From assembly GCF_027924185.1 (NCBI RefSeq), contig NZ_BRVO01000003.1:207968-271967 (forward strand): a stretch of DNA of 64,000 nucleotides, given 5' to 3'. The notes under the pieces were generated by a model. The model was not told the origin of the DNA and searched no databases. It was given only the letters and a program-made list of their open reading frames with translations. Source of the stretch: Neptunitalea lumnitzerae (GTDB taxonomy: Bacteria; Bacteroidota; Bacteroidia; Flavobacteriales; Flavobacteriaceae). This document shows positions 1 to 8,387 of the stretch, piece after piece. Numbering within the stretch: the stretch's first letter is position 1; each line of letters begins with the position of its first letter. A program made the position numbers and the translations under genes.

Positions 1-16
1 TTGTAGCTATTTTTAA

Positions 17-1336
17 TTAGGCAGTTACTTCTTCCTCTTTTTTAACTACTACTTCAGATTTATTTTCACGTTTGTAGTAGCGGAAAATAGAACGCGCTGC
101 TTTATCGTAGTTAATGTAATTATACATCCAGTTAAAAAAGGTAATTACTCTGTTTCTAAAACCTACTAAAGAGAATAAGTGAACAAACATCCAGATAAAC
201 CAAGCAAAGAAACCTCCAAAGTGTAATTTTTTAATATCTGCTACTGCTTTGTTTCTACCAATTGTTGCCATAGAACCTTTATCTATATATTTAAAAGGTT
301 TCATAGGTTTATTGTTAATAAGGTTCATTAAGTTTTTAGCTAGTAACTCACCTTGTTGAATGGCAGGCTGTGCTAATTGTGGGTGACCTTTCGGATATTC
401 ATCAGACATCATTAACGCAATATCACCAATGGCAAATATGTTATTATAGCCGTCTACTTGGTTATATTCATTTACTATATATCTTTTTACTTTATCATGT
501 ATGGCATTTTCATTAACCCCTAAAACAGGATTTCCTGTTACCCCGGCAGACCATATAAAAGTACTTGCCTTTAAAATAACTCCTTCTTTAGTTTCTACAT
601 TCGTTCCATCGTATTGGGTTACTAAAGTTTTTAAATGTATGGTAACTCCCAACTCTCTTAAAAACTTCTCGGCTTTTTTAGATGCCGTCTCGCTCATAGG
701 AGGCAATAATCTAGGAGCTCCTTCCAACAAGTGAATTTCCATTTTAGACAAGTCAATATCCGGATAATCTTTAGGAAACACTTTACGTTTTAATTCTGCC
801 AATGCTCCGGCTAGCTCCACGCCTGTTGGTCCACCCCCAACTACTACAAACGTCATGTACGCTTGGCGTTCTTCATCATTTTCGGTAACACTTGCCTTTT
901 CAAAATTCTGAAGCATAAAGCTTCTAATATCCAATGCCTGTGGTACGGTTTTCATAGGAAGCGCATTATACTCAATTTGCTTATTTCCGAAATAATTAGT
1001 TTTGGTACCTGTAGCAATCACCAAATAATCGTATTCTAAACTACCTATATTGGTATCTATAACCTGGGTGGTTGGATTTATATTTTTAACTTCTGCCATC
1101 CTAAAATGAAAATTCTTATGTTTTTTCATAATCTTTCTCAAAGGATAAGCTATCGAATCTGCTTCTAACCCACTGGTAGAAACTTGATATAATAAAGGCT
1201 GAAAAGTATGATAGTTATGTCTATCAAACATCACAAGTTGTATGGGAAGTCCTTTTAGTTTTTTGGCAATTGAGATGCCTGCAAACCCACCTCCCACTAT
1301 TACAACCCTGGGCATTTTGGTTTTGGGTATATTCAT
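17..1336 (-). CDS. ndh: Type II NADH:quinone oxidoreductase (NDH-2)
   Basis: This is probably a single-subunit, non-proton-pumping NADH dehydrogenase that passes electrons from NADH through FAD to menaquinone at the inner membrane face. The 439-residue protein has two Rossmann motifs, GGGFAG at residues 15-20 (FAD) and GGGPTG at 167-172 (NADH). It also has the FAD-contacting AIGD at 302-305 and the quinone-site motif AQPAIQQG at 322-329. The hydrophobic C-terminal stretch (about 370-410, rich in Phe and Trp) fits the membrane-anchoring helices of NDH-2, and a charged Lys/Glu tail follows. The length is normal for the family. The start at 1336 is the first Met; Met8, just before the FAD strand, is an alternative. 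It stands alone, divergent from the sigma-factor operon. Confidence 0.93.
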   Translation of the reverse strand: MNIPKTKMPRVVIVGGGFAGISIAKKLKGLPIQLVMFDRHNYHTFQPLLYQVSTSGLEADSIAYPLRKIMKKHKNFHFRMAEVKNINPTTQVIDTNIGSLEYDYLVIATGTKTNYFGNKQIEYNALPMKTVPQALDIRSFMLQNFEKASVTENDEERQAYMTFVVVGGGPTGVELAGALAELKRKVFPKDYPDIDLSKMEIHLLEGAPRLLPPMSETASKKAEKFLRELGVTIHLKTLVTQYDGTNVETKEGVILKASTFIWSAGVTGNPVLGVNENAIHDKVKRYIVNEYNQVDGYNNIFAIGDIALMMSDEYPKGHPQLAQPAIQQGELLAKNLMNLINNKPMKPFKYIDKGSMATIGRNKAVADIKKLHFGGFFAWFIWMFVHLFSLVGFRNRVITFFNWMYNYINYDKAARSIFRYYKRENKSEVVVKKEEEVTA

Positions 1337-1429
1337 TAGAACTTGTTTTAATAATTACTATAAATTTACAGTAAAAAAAATGATAATCCCTTTTTAGTAA
1401 GTATTTAGTATTTAATTAATACTCTAACC

Positions 1430-1458
1430 TTGTAATTTTAGCATATATTTTAATTTTG
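1430..1458 (+). promoter_or_regulatory. Bacteroidota-type promoter of the sigma-factor operon
   Basis: A -33 TTG at 1430-1432 and a -7 TAATTTTG (TAnnTTTG) at 1451-1458 are 18 bp apart. Transcription would start near 1465, giving a leader of about 45 nt before the GTG at 1510. Confidence 0.6.
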
Positions 1459-1509
1459 TACGTAACATTTTTACCTTAATGACTACATATAGCTAAACAT
1501 CGTCCATTA

Positions 1510-2004
1510 GTGAACAAAGAATTACAACATACATTTGTAACCTTATTAGAAGAAAACCAAAATATTGTACATAAAATATGTAGGTTATATACTTCTGATC
1601 AAGATTCACATAACGACCTTTTTCAAGAAATTACAATACAATTATGGAAAGCCTATCCAAAATTTAGAGGGGATGCTAAATTTAGTACTTGGATGTATAG
1701 GGTTGCCTTAAATACTGCAATTACTTTATACAGAAAATCTAAGAAAAAAGTAAAAACTCAAGAATTTGAGGGCGTTAGTTTTAAAATTAAAGCTGAAGAG
1801 TACAACGATGAAATAGAACAGCAATTAAAACTAATGTACGACGCAATTAGAGAACTAAACGACATAGATAAAGCATTGGTTTTTCTATACCTAGAAGACA
1901 GAGATTACAAAGATATTTCTGAAACCTTAGGAATATCTGAAGTAAATGCAAGAGTGAAAATGAACAGAATTAAAACCAAACTTAAGACCGTTTTGAACCC
2001 ATAA
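1510..2004 (+). CDS. ECF-type RNA polymerase sigma factor
   Basis: This is an RNA polymerase sigma-70 family factor of the extracytoplasmic-function class, with 164 residues and only regions 2 and 4. Region 2 spans about residues 10-75 and includes the DLFQEITIQLW stretch and the FSTWMYRVALN promoter-melting segment. Region 4 is at about 110-160, with a helix-turn-helix around ISETLGISEVNARVKMN. The start is GTG at 1510; no ATG lies between the predicted promoter and the conserved N-terminus. The next gene begins 3 bp after the stop, so the two are surely cotranscribed and the partner may control this factor. Target genes cannot be read from the sequence. Confidence 0.92.
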   Translation: MNKELQHTFVTLLEENQNIVHKICRLYTSDQDSHNDLFQEITIQLWKAYPKFRGDAKFSTWMYRVALNTAITLYRKSKKKVKTQEFEGVSFKIKAEEYNDEIEQQLKLMYDAIRELNDIDKALVFLYLEDRDYKDISETLGISEVNARVKMNRIKTKLKTVLNP

Positions 2005-2007
2005 GTT

Positions 2008-2664
2008 ATGGATGAATTAGAATTTTTAAAAAAAGACTGGCAACGTAAGGCGCTAACGCTCCCTAAATTGTCGTACGACCAAATACACCAGATGATCTGG
2101 AGAAAATCTTCCTCCATTGTGAAGTGGATTTTCTATATAAGTATTATTGAATTTGTATTTTGGTTGGTAATAGCTATCTCTGCTAAATTTACAGATGTAT
2201 TAAATGCAGACAGAGTTGAGCTTATAGAAGAGATTTTTCATGTATTTATTATACAAGCTATCACATTTGTATATTATGCAGGGCTTATAGTTTTTATCTA
2301 TTTCTTCTTTTTAAATTACAAGCGCATCTCTACTATAGATAATGTAAAAACATTACTAAAAAATATTCTTAGAACCCGTAGAACAGTTAACTATTATGTA
2401 TGGTTTAATTTAGGATACTTTGCATTGGTAAGTATTATTACCCTATCTATTCTTATCAATCAGAATGCTGATATGGTAAACTTACACCAAGAGTTTACAG
2501 AACAAGGTAGAGAAATGACCTTTTACATGGCTTTCTATGGTGTTACCATTTTATTTATTGCCCTATTTGGCTTTGTCATATGGTTATTTTACAAATTGCT
2601 ATACGGTATATTATTAGGCAAATTAAAACGAAATTATAAAGAGCTAAAGAAAATAGATTTATAA
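2008..2664 (+). CDS. Four-helix membrane protein paired with the ECF sigma factor
   Basis: The function is unknown. The 218-residue protein has a cytoplasmic N-terminus of about 40 residues with a basic KKDWQRKALTLP segment. About four transmembrane segments follow, near 44-66, 84-108, 127-148 and 168-195. It sits 3 bp downstream of the sigma factor in the same operon. I infer that it may hold or modulate that factor as a membrane-bound anti-sigma-like partner, but it has no recognisable anti-sigma domain. I recall related flavobacterial proteins sometimes carrying a carotene-oxygenase name; nothing in this sequence supports that. Confidence 0.85.
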   Translation: MDELEFLKKDWQRKALTLPKLSYDQIHQMIWRKSSSIVKWIFYISIIEFVFWLVIAISAKFTDVLNADRVELIEEIFHVFIIQAITFVYYAGLIVFIYFFFLNYKRISTIDNVKTLLKNILRTRRTVNYYVWFNLGYFALVSIITLSILINQNADMVNLHQEFTEQGREMTFYMAFYGVTILFIALFGFVIWLFYKLLYGILLGKLKRNYKELKKIDL

Positions 2665-2694
2665 AAAAAGCGATTCTTATGAATCGCTTTTTTT
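2663..2694. terminator. Bidirectional Rho-independent terminator
   Basis: A perfect 14-bp stem (2663-2676 with 2681-2694, loop TTAT) is flanked by A and T runs. It lies between the convergent membrane-protein and acyltransferase genes. It overlaps both stop-codon regions, so one hairpin can serve both strands. Confidence 0.9.
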
Positions 2695-3504
2695 ATGATG
2701 ATCTGCGCTGTAGCGCCTTAGTTCATTTAATTCTTCCATTTCCTTAATTTCTGCGGTAGTTAACACCTTTAAGAAAGAAGGATGTTGCTCAATAGCATAT
2801 TCAATTTTTTCTACTATATCATCTATAGACTCGTTATCATAATCAATTTGTAAAGGCTCTTTAATCACCATAGATTGTAGAATTCCTTTCTTCTTAACGT
2901 TCAATCCTTTTTTATCAAAAGAACGTCTAAACCCATCTATTACAATAGGTATTACAATAGGCTTGTATTTTTTAATAATATGAGCGGTTCCCTTTCTAAT
3001 AGGTTTCCAAGGTTTGGTAGTACCCTGCGGAAAGGTAATAACCCAACCATCATTTAAGGCTTTCCCTATGTTAGAAATGTCACTCATTTTCACCTGTCTG
3101 TTTACCTCTTGCCCGTTAGCTCTCCAAGTACGCTCTATACTAATAGACCCAGCATAGGCTAAAATTTTTGGTAAAAGCCCTGCTTTCATAGTTTCTAAAG
3201 CAGCTACATAGTAAATATTAAGCTTAGGGTGCCATAGATACCCTACATTTTTAATAGAGTCTTGTCTACCCTTTAAGCTTGCATTAAATACGTGAAACAT
3301 GGCCACAACATCGGCAAAATAGGTTTGGTGGTTAGAAATAAAAAGCACCTTAGTCTCTGGTAAATCTTTAATAATTTCTGACCCTTCTATTTTTAGTTGA
3401 TTAAATCCATTATAGCGTCTGTGCGTCATTAAACCTGCCACTCTAATCAACCATTTTTTCAAAAAAAGTATATGTCCAAAAGGATTCTTTTTAAATAACC
3501 CCAT
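2677..3504 (-). CDS. 1-acyl-sn-glycerol-3-phosphate acyltransferase (PlsC family)
   Basis: This is a membrane-associated acyltransferase of the PlsC/LPLAT family, expected to acylate lysophosphatidate or a related lipid. The 275-residue protein carries the catalytic His block SNHQTYFADVV at residues 57-67 and the phosphate-binding FPQGTT block around 160 (FPEGTR in typical members). It has a weakly hydrophobic N-terminal segment. In the first block His59 and Asp65 are separated by five residues instead of the canonical four (HX4D). That is unusual, though I believe it recurs in Flavobacteriaceae. It is a single gene convergent with the sigma operon. The acyl donor and exact substrate are unknown. 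Confidence 0.85.
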   Translation of the reverse strand: MGLFKKNPFGHILFLKKWLIRVAGLMTHRRYNGFNQLKIEGSEIIKDLPETKVLFISNHQTYFADVVAMFHVFNASLKGRQDSIKNVGYLWHPKLNIYYVAALETMKAGLLPKILAYAGSISIERTWRANGQEVNRQVKMSDISNIGKALNDGWVITFPQGTTKPWKPIRKGTAHIIKKYKPIVIPIVIDGFRRSFDKKGLNVKKKGILQSMVIKEPLQIDYDNESIDDIVEKIEYAIEQHPSFLKVLTTAEIKEMEELNELRRYSADHHKKSDS

Positions 3505-3550
3505 ATCTGGTTTTAGTTTTAAGGATAGCTACAAACATACGAATTAGAAA

Positions 3551-4192
3551 TTATATGACCTGTTTATATAAGCTTTTAACTTCATTTAAAATCATTCCGG
3601 TAGCACCCCAAACAATGTAATCGTTAAAATTAAAAGCTGGTACCTGTATATTTTTTGCATAAGACGTAGACATAAGTACCTCTTCTACAAGGGTATCGTC
3701 TAATAAATCTTCAAACGAAACTTTTACTAAGGTAGCCACTTCTGCCTCCTGTATGGTAAAATCGGGTGTATCATCTACATATCCTAAATAGGGTTGTACC
3801 AAAAAATTACTAGGCGGAATAAACACCTTACTTAGAGTTTTTACAATTACCACATTGTCTTGTGCTATCCCAATTTCCTCTTCCGTTTCTCGTAATGCTG
3901 TCTCTGTTAAATCAGCATCGGTAACTTCTACCTTACCTCCTGGCAACGATATTTGATTAGAATGTACCCCTTTATAAGTGTGCCTCAAGGTTAATAAAAA
4001 ATAGGTTTTCTCTGTATCATCTGGATAAAAACACGCTAAAACAGCCGCTTTCCGTGCTTCTGTAAATGATGCATTGGATTGTAAAATGTTCTTAATTCTT
4101 AATTCAGAACTCATTTTATTGTGTGCCTCCCTGCCGGGTAAAGGCATATTTTGTACTTTTGAAGTAATTTGTTTAAAATCATTAAAATTCAT
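3551..4192 (-). CDS. Nudix hydrolase, CoA pyrophosphatase-like (NudL/YeaB type)
   Basis: This probably hydrolyses CoA derivatives or another nucleoside diphosphate derivative in the cytosol. The 213-residue protein shows the UPF0035/NudL signature LRHTYKGVHSNQISLPGGK followed by the Nudix core RETEEEIGI. I place the start at 4192 because the N-terminus MNFNDFKQ matches the family pattern. The longer reading frame upstream, to 4381, lies over the signal peptide of the divergent gene and looks spurious. The ATG is read from a CATG whose other strand is the start of the cyclophilin gene, so the two 5' ends overlap by 2 bp. Each promoter must therefore lie inside the other coding region. Confidence 0.88.
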   Translation of the reverse strand: MNFNDFKQITSKVQNMPLPGREAHNKMSSELRIKNILQSNASFTEARKAAVLACFYPDDTEKTYFLLTLRHTYKGVHSNQISLPGGKVEVTDADLTETALRETEEEIGIAQDNVVIVKTLSKVFIPPSNFLVQPYLGYVDDTPDFTIQEAEVATLVKVSFEDLLDDTLVEEVLMSTSYAKNIQVPAFNFNDYIVWGATGMILNEVKSLYKQVI

Positions 4193-4934
4193 GTTGCTAA
4201 AGCGTTTTTCTTTTTCAATTCTATTGTTAACTTTATTAATTGTGGGGGCTTGCTCAAATTCTAGCAACAAAACCTCTAAAACTAACCTACAAATTACTAA
4301 AGAAAAAGATACCATAACAGAAAAAACTGATTCAATTGTTGAAAAAGTAGAAGAAAAACCTGCTGTGGTAGAAAAAGACACCTTTAGACTTACCGAAGAT
4401 AATGCTATTGACTTTTTCTATAATTACGAGAAAACCATTACCGAAAACAAAGTACGTATTAAAACCAAGTTTGGTAATATAGACATTGAGCTATTTGAAA
4501 ATACGCCCTACCACAGAGCTAATTTTATTTACTTAACTAAAAAGCATTATTTTGATAGTACTTACTTTTACCGCGTAGTACCTAATTTTGTGATTCAAGG
4601 TGGAAATACCGATAGTTACAAAACCTCTAAAAAAAGAGCTAAAATAGGTAGATACCTTTTACCTCCTGATACCAGAAAAGGACACAAACACCACCGTGGT
4701 ACTATTTCTATGCCTAGTAGCGAAATTGACAACCCTCATAAACTGGCATCGCCTTTTGAATTTTTTATTGTAGTACAAGATCCTGGTGCTTACCATTTAG
4801 ATGGAGATTATACTGCCTTTGGTAGAGTAATTGCTGGTATGGATGTAGTAGACGAAATAAACAAAGTACGTACCGACGAACGTGAATGGCCCTACCAAAA
4901 TGTGGTTATCACTTCGGTTGAAATATTAAAATAA
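4191..4934 (+). CDS. Cyclophilin-type peptidyl-prolyl cis-trans isomerase, lipoprotein
   Basis: This is a proline isomerase that assists folding of exported proteins, probably anchored in the envelope. The 247-residue protein has a lipoprotein signal peptide ending in LIVGAC (lipidated Cys21). A Thr/Glu/Val-rich linker follows to about residue 75. A cyclophilin domain then runs from about 85 to the end, with FYRVVPNFVIQGG, SSEIDNPHKLASPFEFFIV and YTAFGRVIAGMDVVD. The substrate-binding region is partly remodelled by a Lys/His-rich loop (RKGHKHHRGT). The start at 4191 is fixed by the signal peptide. Upstream in-frame codons exist back to 4074 but would bury the signal sequence. Confidence 0.9.
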   Translation: MLLKRFSFSILLLTLLIVGACSNSSNKTSKTNLQITKEKDTITEKTDSIVEKVEEKPAVVEKDTFRLTEDNAIDFFYNYEKTITENKVRIKTKFGNIDIELFENTPYHRANFIYLTKKHYFDSTYFYRVVPNFVIQGGNTDSYKTSKKRAKIGRYLLPPDTRKGHKHHRGTISMPSSEIDNPHKLASPFEFFIVVQDPGAYHLDGDYTAFGRVIAGMDVVDEINKVRTDEREWPYQNVVITSVEILK

Positions 4935-4988
4935 CCCTCGTTTAAACTGAACAAACAACGTAGTACTTAATCTCTATTATCTAGTAAA

Positions 4989-5705
4989 TTACATTTGTTG
5001 GGTGTAGTAGTTATAATCTTTAAGTACGTTTTCTATAAAAACAATAGGCTTTTCTTCTGGGGTTACCTCTAGCAAATTTTTAAGCTTATCGGATAGCGCC
5101 ACAATAATATTATGGTTTCCATTTATCTTAGCATTTGAGAAAACCGATTTTATTTGGTTTACATCTTTATCTGTTAAAATTGATACTTGAGGGTATGTAG
5201 GCACATAATCTTCCGGTAGTTCTGCATGAATGGTTTGGTGTAAATGAATCTGTTTCTTTTCAGTTATAACAGTTGTTTTTGCCGCCCTATCACCTATTCT
5301 TTGCGAAGATGGACTTAGTAACATAGATAAAACGGCAGCACCACAAGAAGTTAATAGTACATCAATTATTCGTAAAATCCATCTTACAAAATAATTAGAA
5401 AAGCTGGCGCTACTACCATCCATTCTCACCACTCTTATTTTCATAGCATACTTACCAGGAGTTCTACCATTTGTAAAGGTTTCAAACAATAAATAATATA
5501 AAGAAGGCGGTAATGATATAATAAGCCACAAAGTCCAATCAGTTCCTAAATGAATATCTATAGCAGACAAAATAAAGATGGCTGCAATAAAATATGCCAC
5601 AATAATTAGTGAGTCTAGCAAATAGGCCAAACCACGGTCTACTATGTTAGCAACATTATGAGAAATTCCTACATTTTGTGAAGTTTCTATTTGGAAATTA
5701 TCCAT
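4989..5705 (-). CDS. RDD family membrane protein
   Basis: This is a 238-residue membrane protein of the RDD family, whose role is generally unknown (transport or membrane organisation has been suggested). Arg24 opens the first transmembrane segment (about 25-49) and is followed by Asp31. A second segment covers about 57-74. The signature RTPGK is at 81-85, a third hydrophobic region at about 106-130, and GDR at 138-140. A soluble C-terminal tail of about 90 residues follows. It is divergent from the SpoIIM-MoxR-DUF58 operon with a 53-bp gap. RDD and SpoIIM-like genes are commonly neighbours in Bacteroidota, which suggests shared function. Confidence 0.9.
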   Translation of the reverse strand: MDNFQIETSQNVGISHNVANIVDRGLAYLLDSLIIVAYFIAAIFILSAIDIHLGTDWTLWLIISLPPSLYYLLFETFTNGRTPGKYAMKIRVVRMDGSSASFSNYFVRWILRIIDVLLTSCGAAVLSMLLSPSSQRIGDRAAKTTVITEKKQIHLHQTIHAELPEDYVPTYPQVSILTDKDVNQIKSVFSNAKINGNHNIIVALSDKLKNLLEVTPEEKPIVFIENVLKDYNYYTQQM

Positions 5706-5758
5706 ATTTTATTTTCTTTGGTAAACTTTTCTGTAAATATATAATATATAGTCAGGCT

Positions 5759-6739
5759 ATGCGCGAAGCAGCATTTGTAAAACAAAATAAAGATAAATGG
5801 TTAACATTTGAAAATATTCTGAAAAAGAATACAGAAATGTCTCCCCAAGAATTATCTGACCTATATATAGAAATTACAGATCATCTTAGTTATGCCAAAA
5901 CGTTTTATGCTGGCAGTAATACAGAACGGTACTTAAATCAGTTAGCTGTAGAGGCACATCAAAAAATTTATAAAACCAAAAAAGAAAGTAAAAATAGAAT
6001 TATCACTTTCTGGAAAGATGAATTCCCACTAACCTTTTATCCGTACCGAAGAATATTATTAATAAGCTTTTTATTTTTTGCACTATTTACTGCTATTGGT
6101 GCTTACTCTTCTGCTACAGATCAAGATTTTGTTAGGTCTATTTTAGGAGACGCTTATGTAAACATGACTGATAGTAATATTGAGAACAATGACCCCATGG
6201 CCGTTTACAAGCAACAGGGAGAACTAGATATGTTTTTAGGTATTACCATTAATAATATTAGAGTTGCTTTAATGGCATTTGCACTGGGTCTTATGCTTTC
6301 TGTAGGCAGTATTTATATGCTTTTAAACAATGCAATAATGCTAGGTTCTTTTCAGTATTATTTCTACAGTAGAGGAGTTTTCTGGGAATCTGTAAGAACT
6401 ATTTGGATACACGGTACCATAGAAATATCGGTTATTATTATTGCCGGATGCGCAGGTATGGTAATGGGAAATAGTATATTATTTCCTAAAACATATACCA
6501 GGTTACAATCTTTTCAAAGGGGGGTAAGCAATGGGGTAAAGATTGTTATTAGTACCATTCCGTTTTTCATTATAGCCGGTTTTTTAGAAGGGTTTGTTAC
6601 CAGACATACCGAAATGCCTTTATGGCTATCTATACTAATAATAATGGGGTCTTTATGCTTAATTGTATTCTATTATGTAATATACCCCAAACAAGTGTAT
6701 ATGAAACATCAACTAGCTAAACAATCTATAACTAACTAA
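5759..6739 (+). CDS. Stage II sporulation protein M-like (SpoIIM/DUF95) membrane protein
   Basis: This is a 326-residue integral membrane protein of the SpoIIM family. The organism does not sporulate, so the name reflects homology only. A cytoplasmic N-terminal part (about 1-100) precedes about five to six transmembrane helices. The family-typical NNIRVALMAFALG and IWIHGTIEISVIIIAG segments are present; the HGT(I/L)E motif is the best-conserved part of the family. The start at 5759 (MREAAF) is preferred over an in-frame upstream codon at 5678, which would run into the divergent RDD gene. It is the first gene of a six-gene operon, with 5 bp to the next gene. Confidence 0.9.
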   Translation: MREAAFVKQNKDKWLTFENILKKNTEMSPQELSDLYIEITDHLSYAKTFYAGSNTERYLNQLAVEAHQKIYKTKKESKNRIITFWKDEFPLTFYPYRRILLISFLFFALFTAIGAYSSATDQDFVRSILGDAYVNMTDSNIENNDPMAVYKQQGELDMFLGITINNIRVALMAFALGLMLSVGSIYMLLNNAIMLGSFQYYFYSRGVFWESVRTIWIHGTIEISVIIIAGCAGMVMGNSILFPKTYTRLQSFQRGVSNGVKIVISTIPFFIIAGFLEGFVTRHTEMPLWLSILIIMGSLCLIVFYYVIYPKQVYMKHQLAKQSITN

Positions 6740-6744
6740 ACACT

Positions 6745-7653
6745 ATGAAAACGTATATTGAATTTAAAAAACAACGACAATTAGGAGATATTATTTCTGA
6801 TACCTTTAATTTTATAAGAAATGAATTAAAACCTTTTTTTAGAACTGTTTTACAGATAGTAGGCCCTTATCTTATTGTATTTCTTATTGCCATTAGTTTA
6901 TACGGTTATGCTTCTTATAGCACATTTGGGCAATTTATAAGTGAGTTTTCTTATACTACCGATGTAGGTCTGAAGAGTTTTACCGGAGTTAATATTGCTT
7001 TGTTTATTGCTGGTATTATTTTATTAATTTTTAGTGTTATTGCAATATATACCCTTTCTCATGCTGCTACTTTATACTATATAGAATCTTATGCTGATAA
7101 TGAAGGAAAAGTAGATTATGAAGCTGTTAAAGACAAGTCTAAAAATAAATTTTGGAGTTTTATTGGTTTAGGTATTTTAGTGGGGCTCATGGTAGGTTTT
7201 GGTTTTGTGTTATGTATTATACCAGGTATTTATGTATATGTTCCACTTAGTTTAACCTATGCTATTATGGTATTTAGAAACACCTCTGTAGACGATGCTA
7301 TAAGCGCTAGTTTTAAATTGGTAAAAAATGAATGGTGGATTACATTTGCAACCCTTATTGTAATAGGTATTCTGGTTGGTATTGCTGGGTCTGCTTTTGG
7401 TATGCCTGCAGCTATTTATCAATGGGTAAAAATGGGGATAATTCCTGGCGCTATGGACCTTAATGAACCTGCAGAAATATTTGTAGATCCTATTTACTGG
7501 ATGTTAAATTTACTTTCGTATGCATTTCAATATTTGCTAAATTTTGTAACTATTATTGCTTCTGCCTTTATTTATTTTAATCTAAATGAACGCAAAAACT
7601 TTACAGGAACCTTTGAAACAATTAATAACATAGGAACTCAATCTGAAGATTAA
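6745..7653 (+). CDS. Multi-spanning membrane protein of the MoxR/DUF58 operon
   Basis: This 302-residue integral membrane protein has a short cytoplasmic N-terminus (FKKQRQLGDIISDTFNFI) and about six hydrophobic segments. The N-terminal layout resembles proteins with a glycerophosphodiester-phosphodiesterase membrane domain, but no catalytic domain is present. It lies 5 bp after the SpoIIM-like gene, and its stop codon shares one base with the next start (TAATG at 7651-7655), which indicates translational coupling. Its conserved position in such operons suggests that it forms part of the same membrane complex. The specific role is unknown. Confidence 0.85.
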   Translation: MKTYIEFKKQRQLGDIISDTFNFIRNELKPFFRTVLQIVGPYLIVFLIAISLYGYASYSTFGQFISEFSYTTDVGLKSFTGVNIALFIAGIILLIFSVIAIYTLSHAATLYYIESYADNEGKVDYEAVKDKSKNKFWSFIGLGILVGLMVGFGFVLCIIPGIYVYVPLSLTYAIMVFRNTSVDDAISASFKLVKNEWWITFATLIVIGILVGIAGSAFGMPAAIYQWVKMGIIPGAMDLNEPAEIFVDPIYWMLNLLSYAFQYLLNFVTIIASAFIYFNLNERKNFTGTFETINNIGTQSED

Positions 7654-8387
7654 TGCCTAAGCTTACATCTGTTATAATCATTTTTATAGTATTGTTTACC
7701 GTATTCTTCGGAAGTGGTATGTATGCAAATGAATACCAAGGAGAAACTGTACCTTCTTTTGAACAAAATACTATTGAAGATTATAAACAAGATAGTGACT
7801 TTGATTATACCGAAACTACAAATGAAGGGTCTAATTTTATAGAGATCATCAAAGCGTGGATCATAAGTTTTTTATCATGGATAGCAGAAAATATATTTAG
7901 TACTAAGTTCAATATAACTTGGCTATCCATTTTTTTTGAGATTATGATTTATGCCTCTATAGCATTACTAATTTTTTTAATTATTAAGTTATTTCTAAAC
8001 ATCAACCTCAAAAGTTTTTCTTCTAAGAAAGCTCATAAAAAAGCTGACATTCAATTTACAGAAGATGAACATATTATTAAAAATGAAGATATAAACAAGT
8101 TGATTAAAGAGGCTGTAGCAAAAGAAAATTACAGATTGGCTGTTAGGTATTATTACTTGCTAACCCTTCAAGATTTAAGCGAACGAGAATTGATACATTG
8201 GGAACAACAAAAAACCAATAAAGACTATATTGTAGAAATTTCTAAAGAAGTACTAAAAGTTCCTTTTGACTATATTACCAACCTATATGATTATATATGG
8301 TTTGGAAATTTTGAAATTGACCAGTTTAAATTTCTTCAAATTGAACAAGAATTTAAAAAGTTCAACTCTAAAATAGCAACAGTTTGA
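7653..8387 (+). CDS. DUF4129 domain membrane protein
   Basis: This 244-residue protein has an N-terminal hydrophobic segment (about 5-22), an extracytoplasmic acidic region and a second transmembrane helix (about 92-116). A cytoplasmic DUF4129-type C-terminus runs from about 135 to 240, with RLAVRYYYLLTLQDL and YIWFGNFEIDQFKF. DUF4129 is often fused to transglutaminase-like proteins or encoded next to MoxR and DUF58 genes. The ATG overlaps the preceding stop by one base, and the stop overlaps the next (TTG) start by 3 bases. No catalytic residues can be named. Confidence 0.87.
   Translation: MPKLTSVIIIFIVLFTVFFGSGMYANEYQGETVPSFEQNTIEDYKQDSDFDYTETTNEGSNFIEIIKAWIISFLSWIAENIFSTKFNITWLSIFFEIMIYASIALLIFLIIKLFLNINLKSFSSKKAHKKADIQFTEDEHIIKNEDINKLIKEAVAKENYRLAVRYYYLLTLQDLSERELIHWEQQKTNKDYIVEISKEVLKVPFDYITNLYDYIWFGNFEIDQFKFLQIEQEFKKFNSKIATV

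Noticed and set aside
4193..4381. N-terminal extension of the Nudix reading frame (63 extra residues)
   Set aside because: It lies antisense to the signal peptide of the cyclophilin gene. Its composition is Ser/Val/Leu-rich and unlike Nudix N-termini, and the family start MNFNDF is at 4192.
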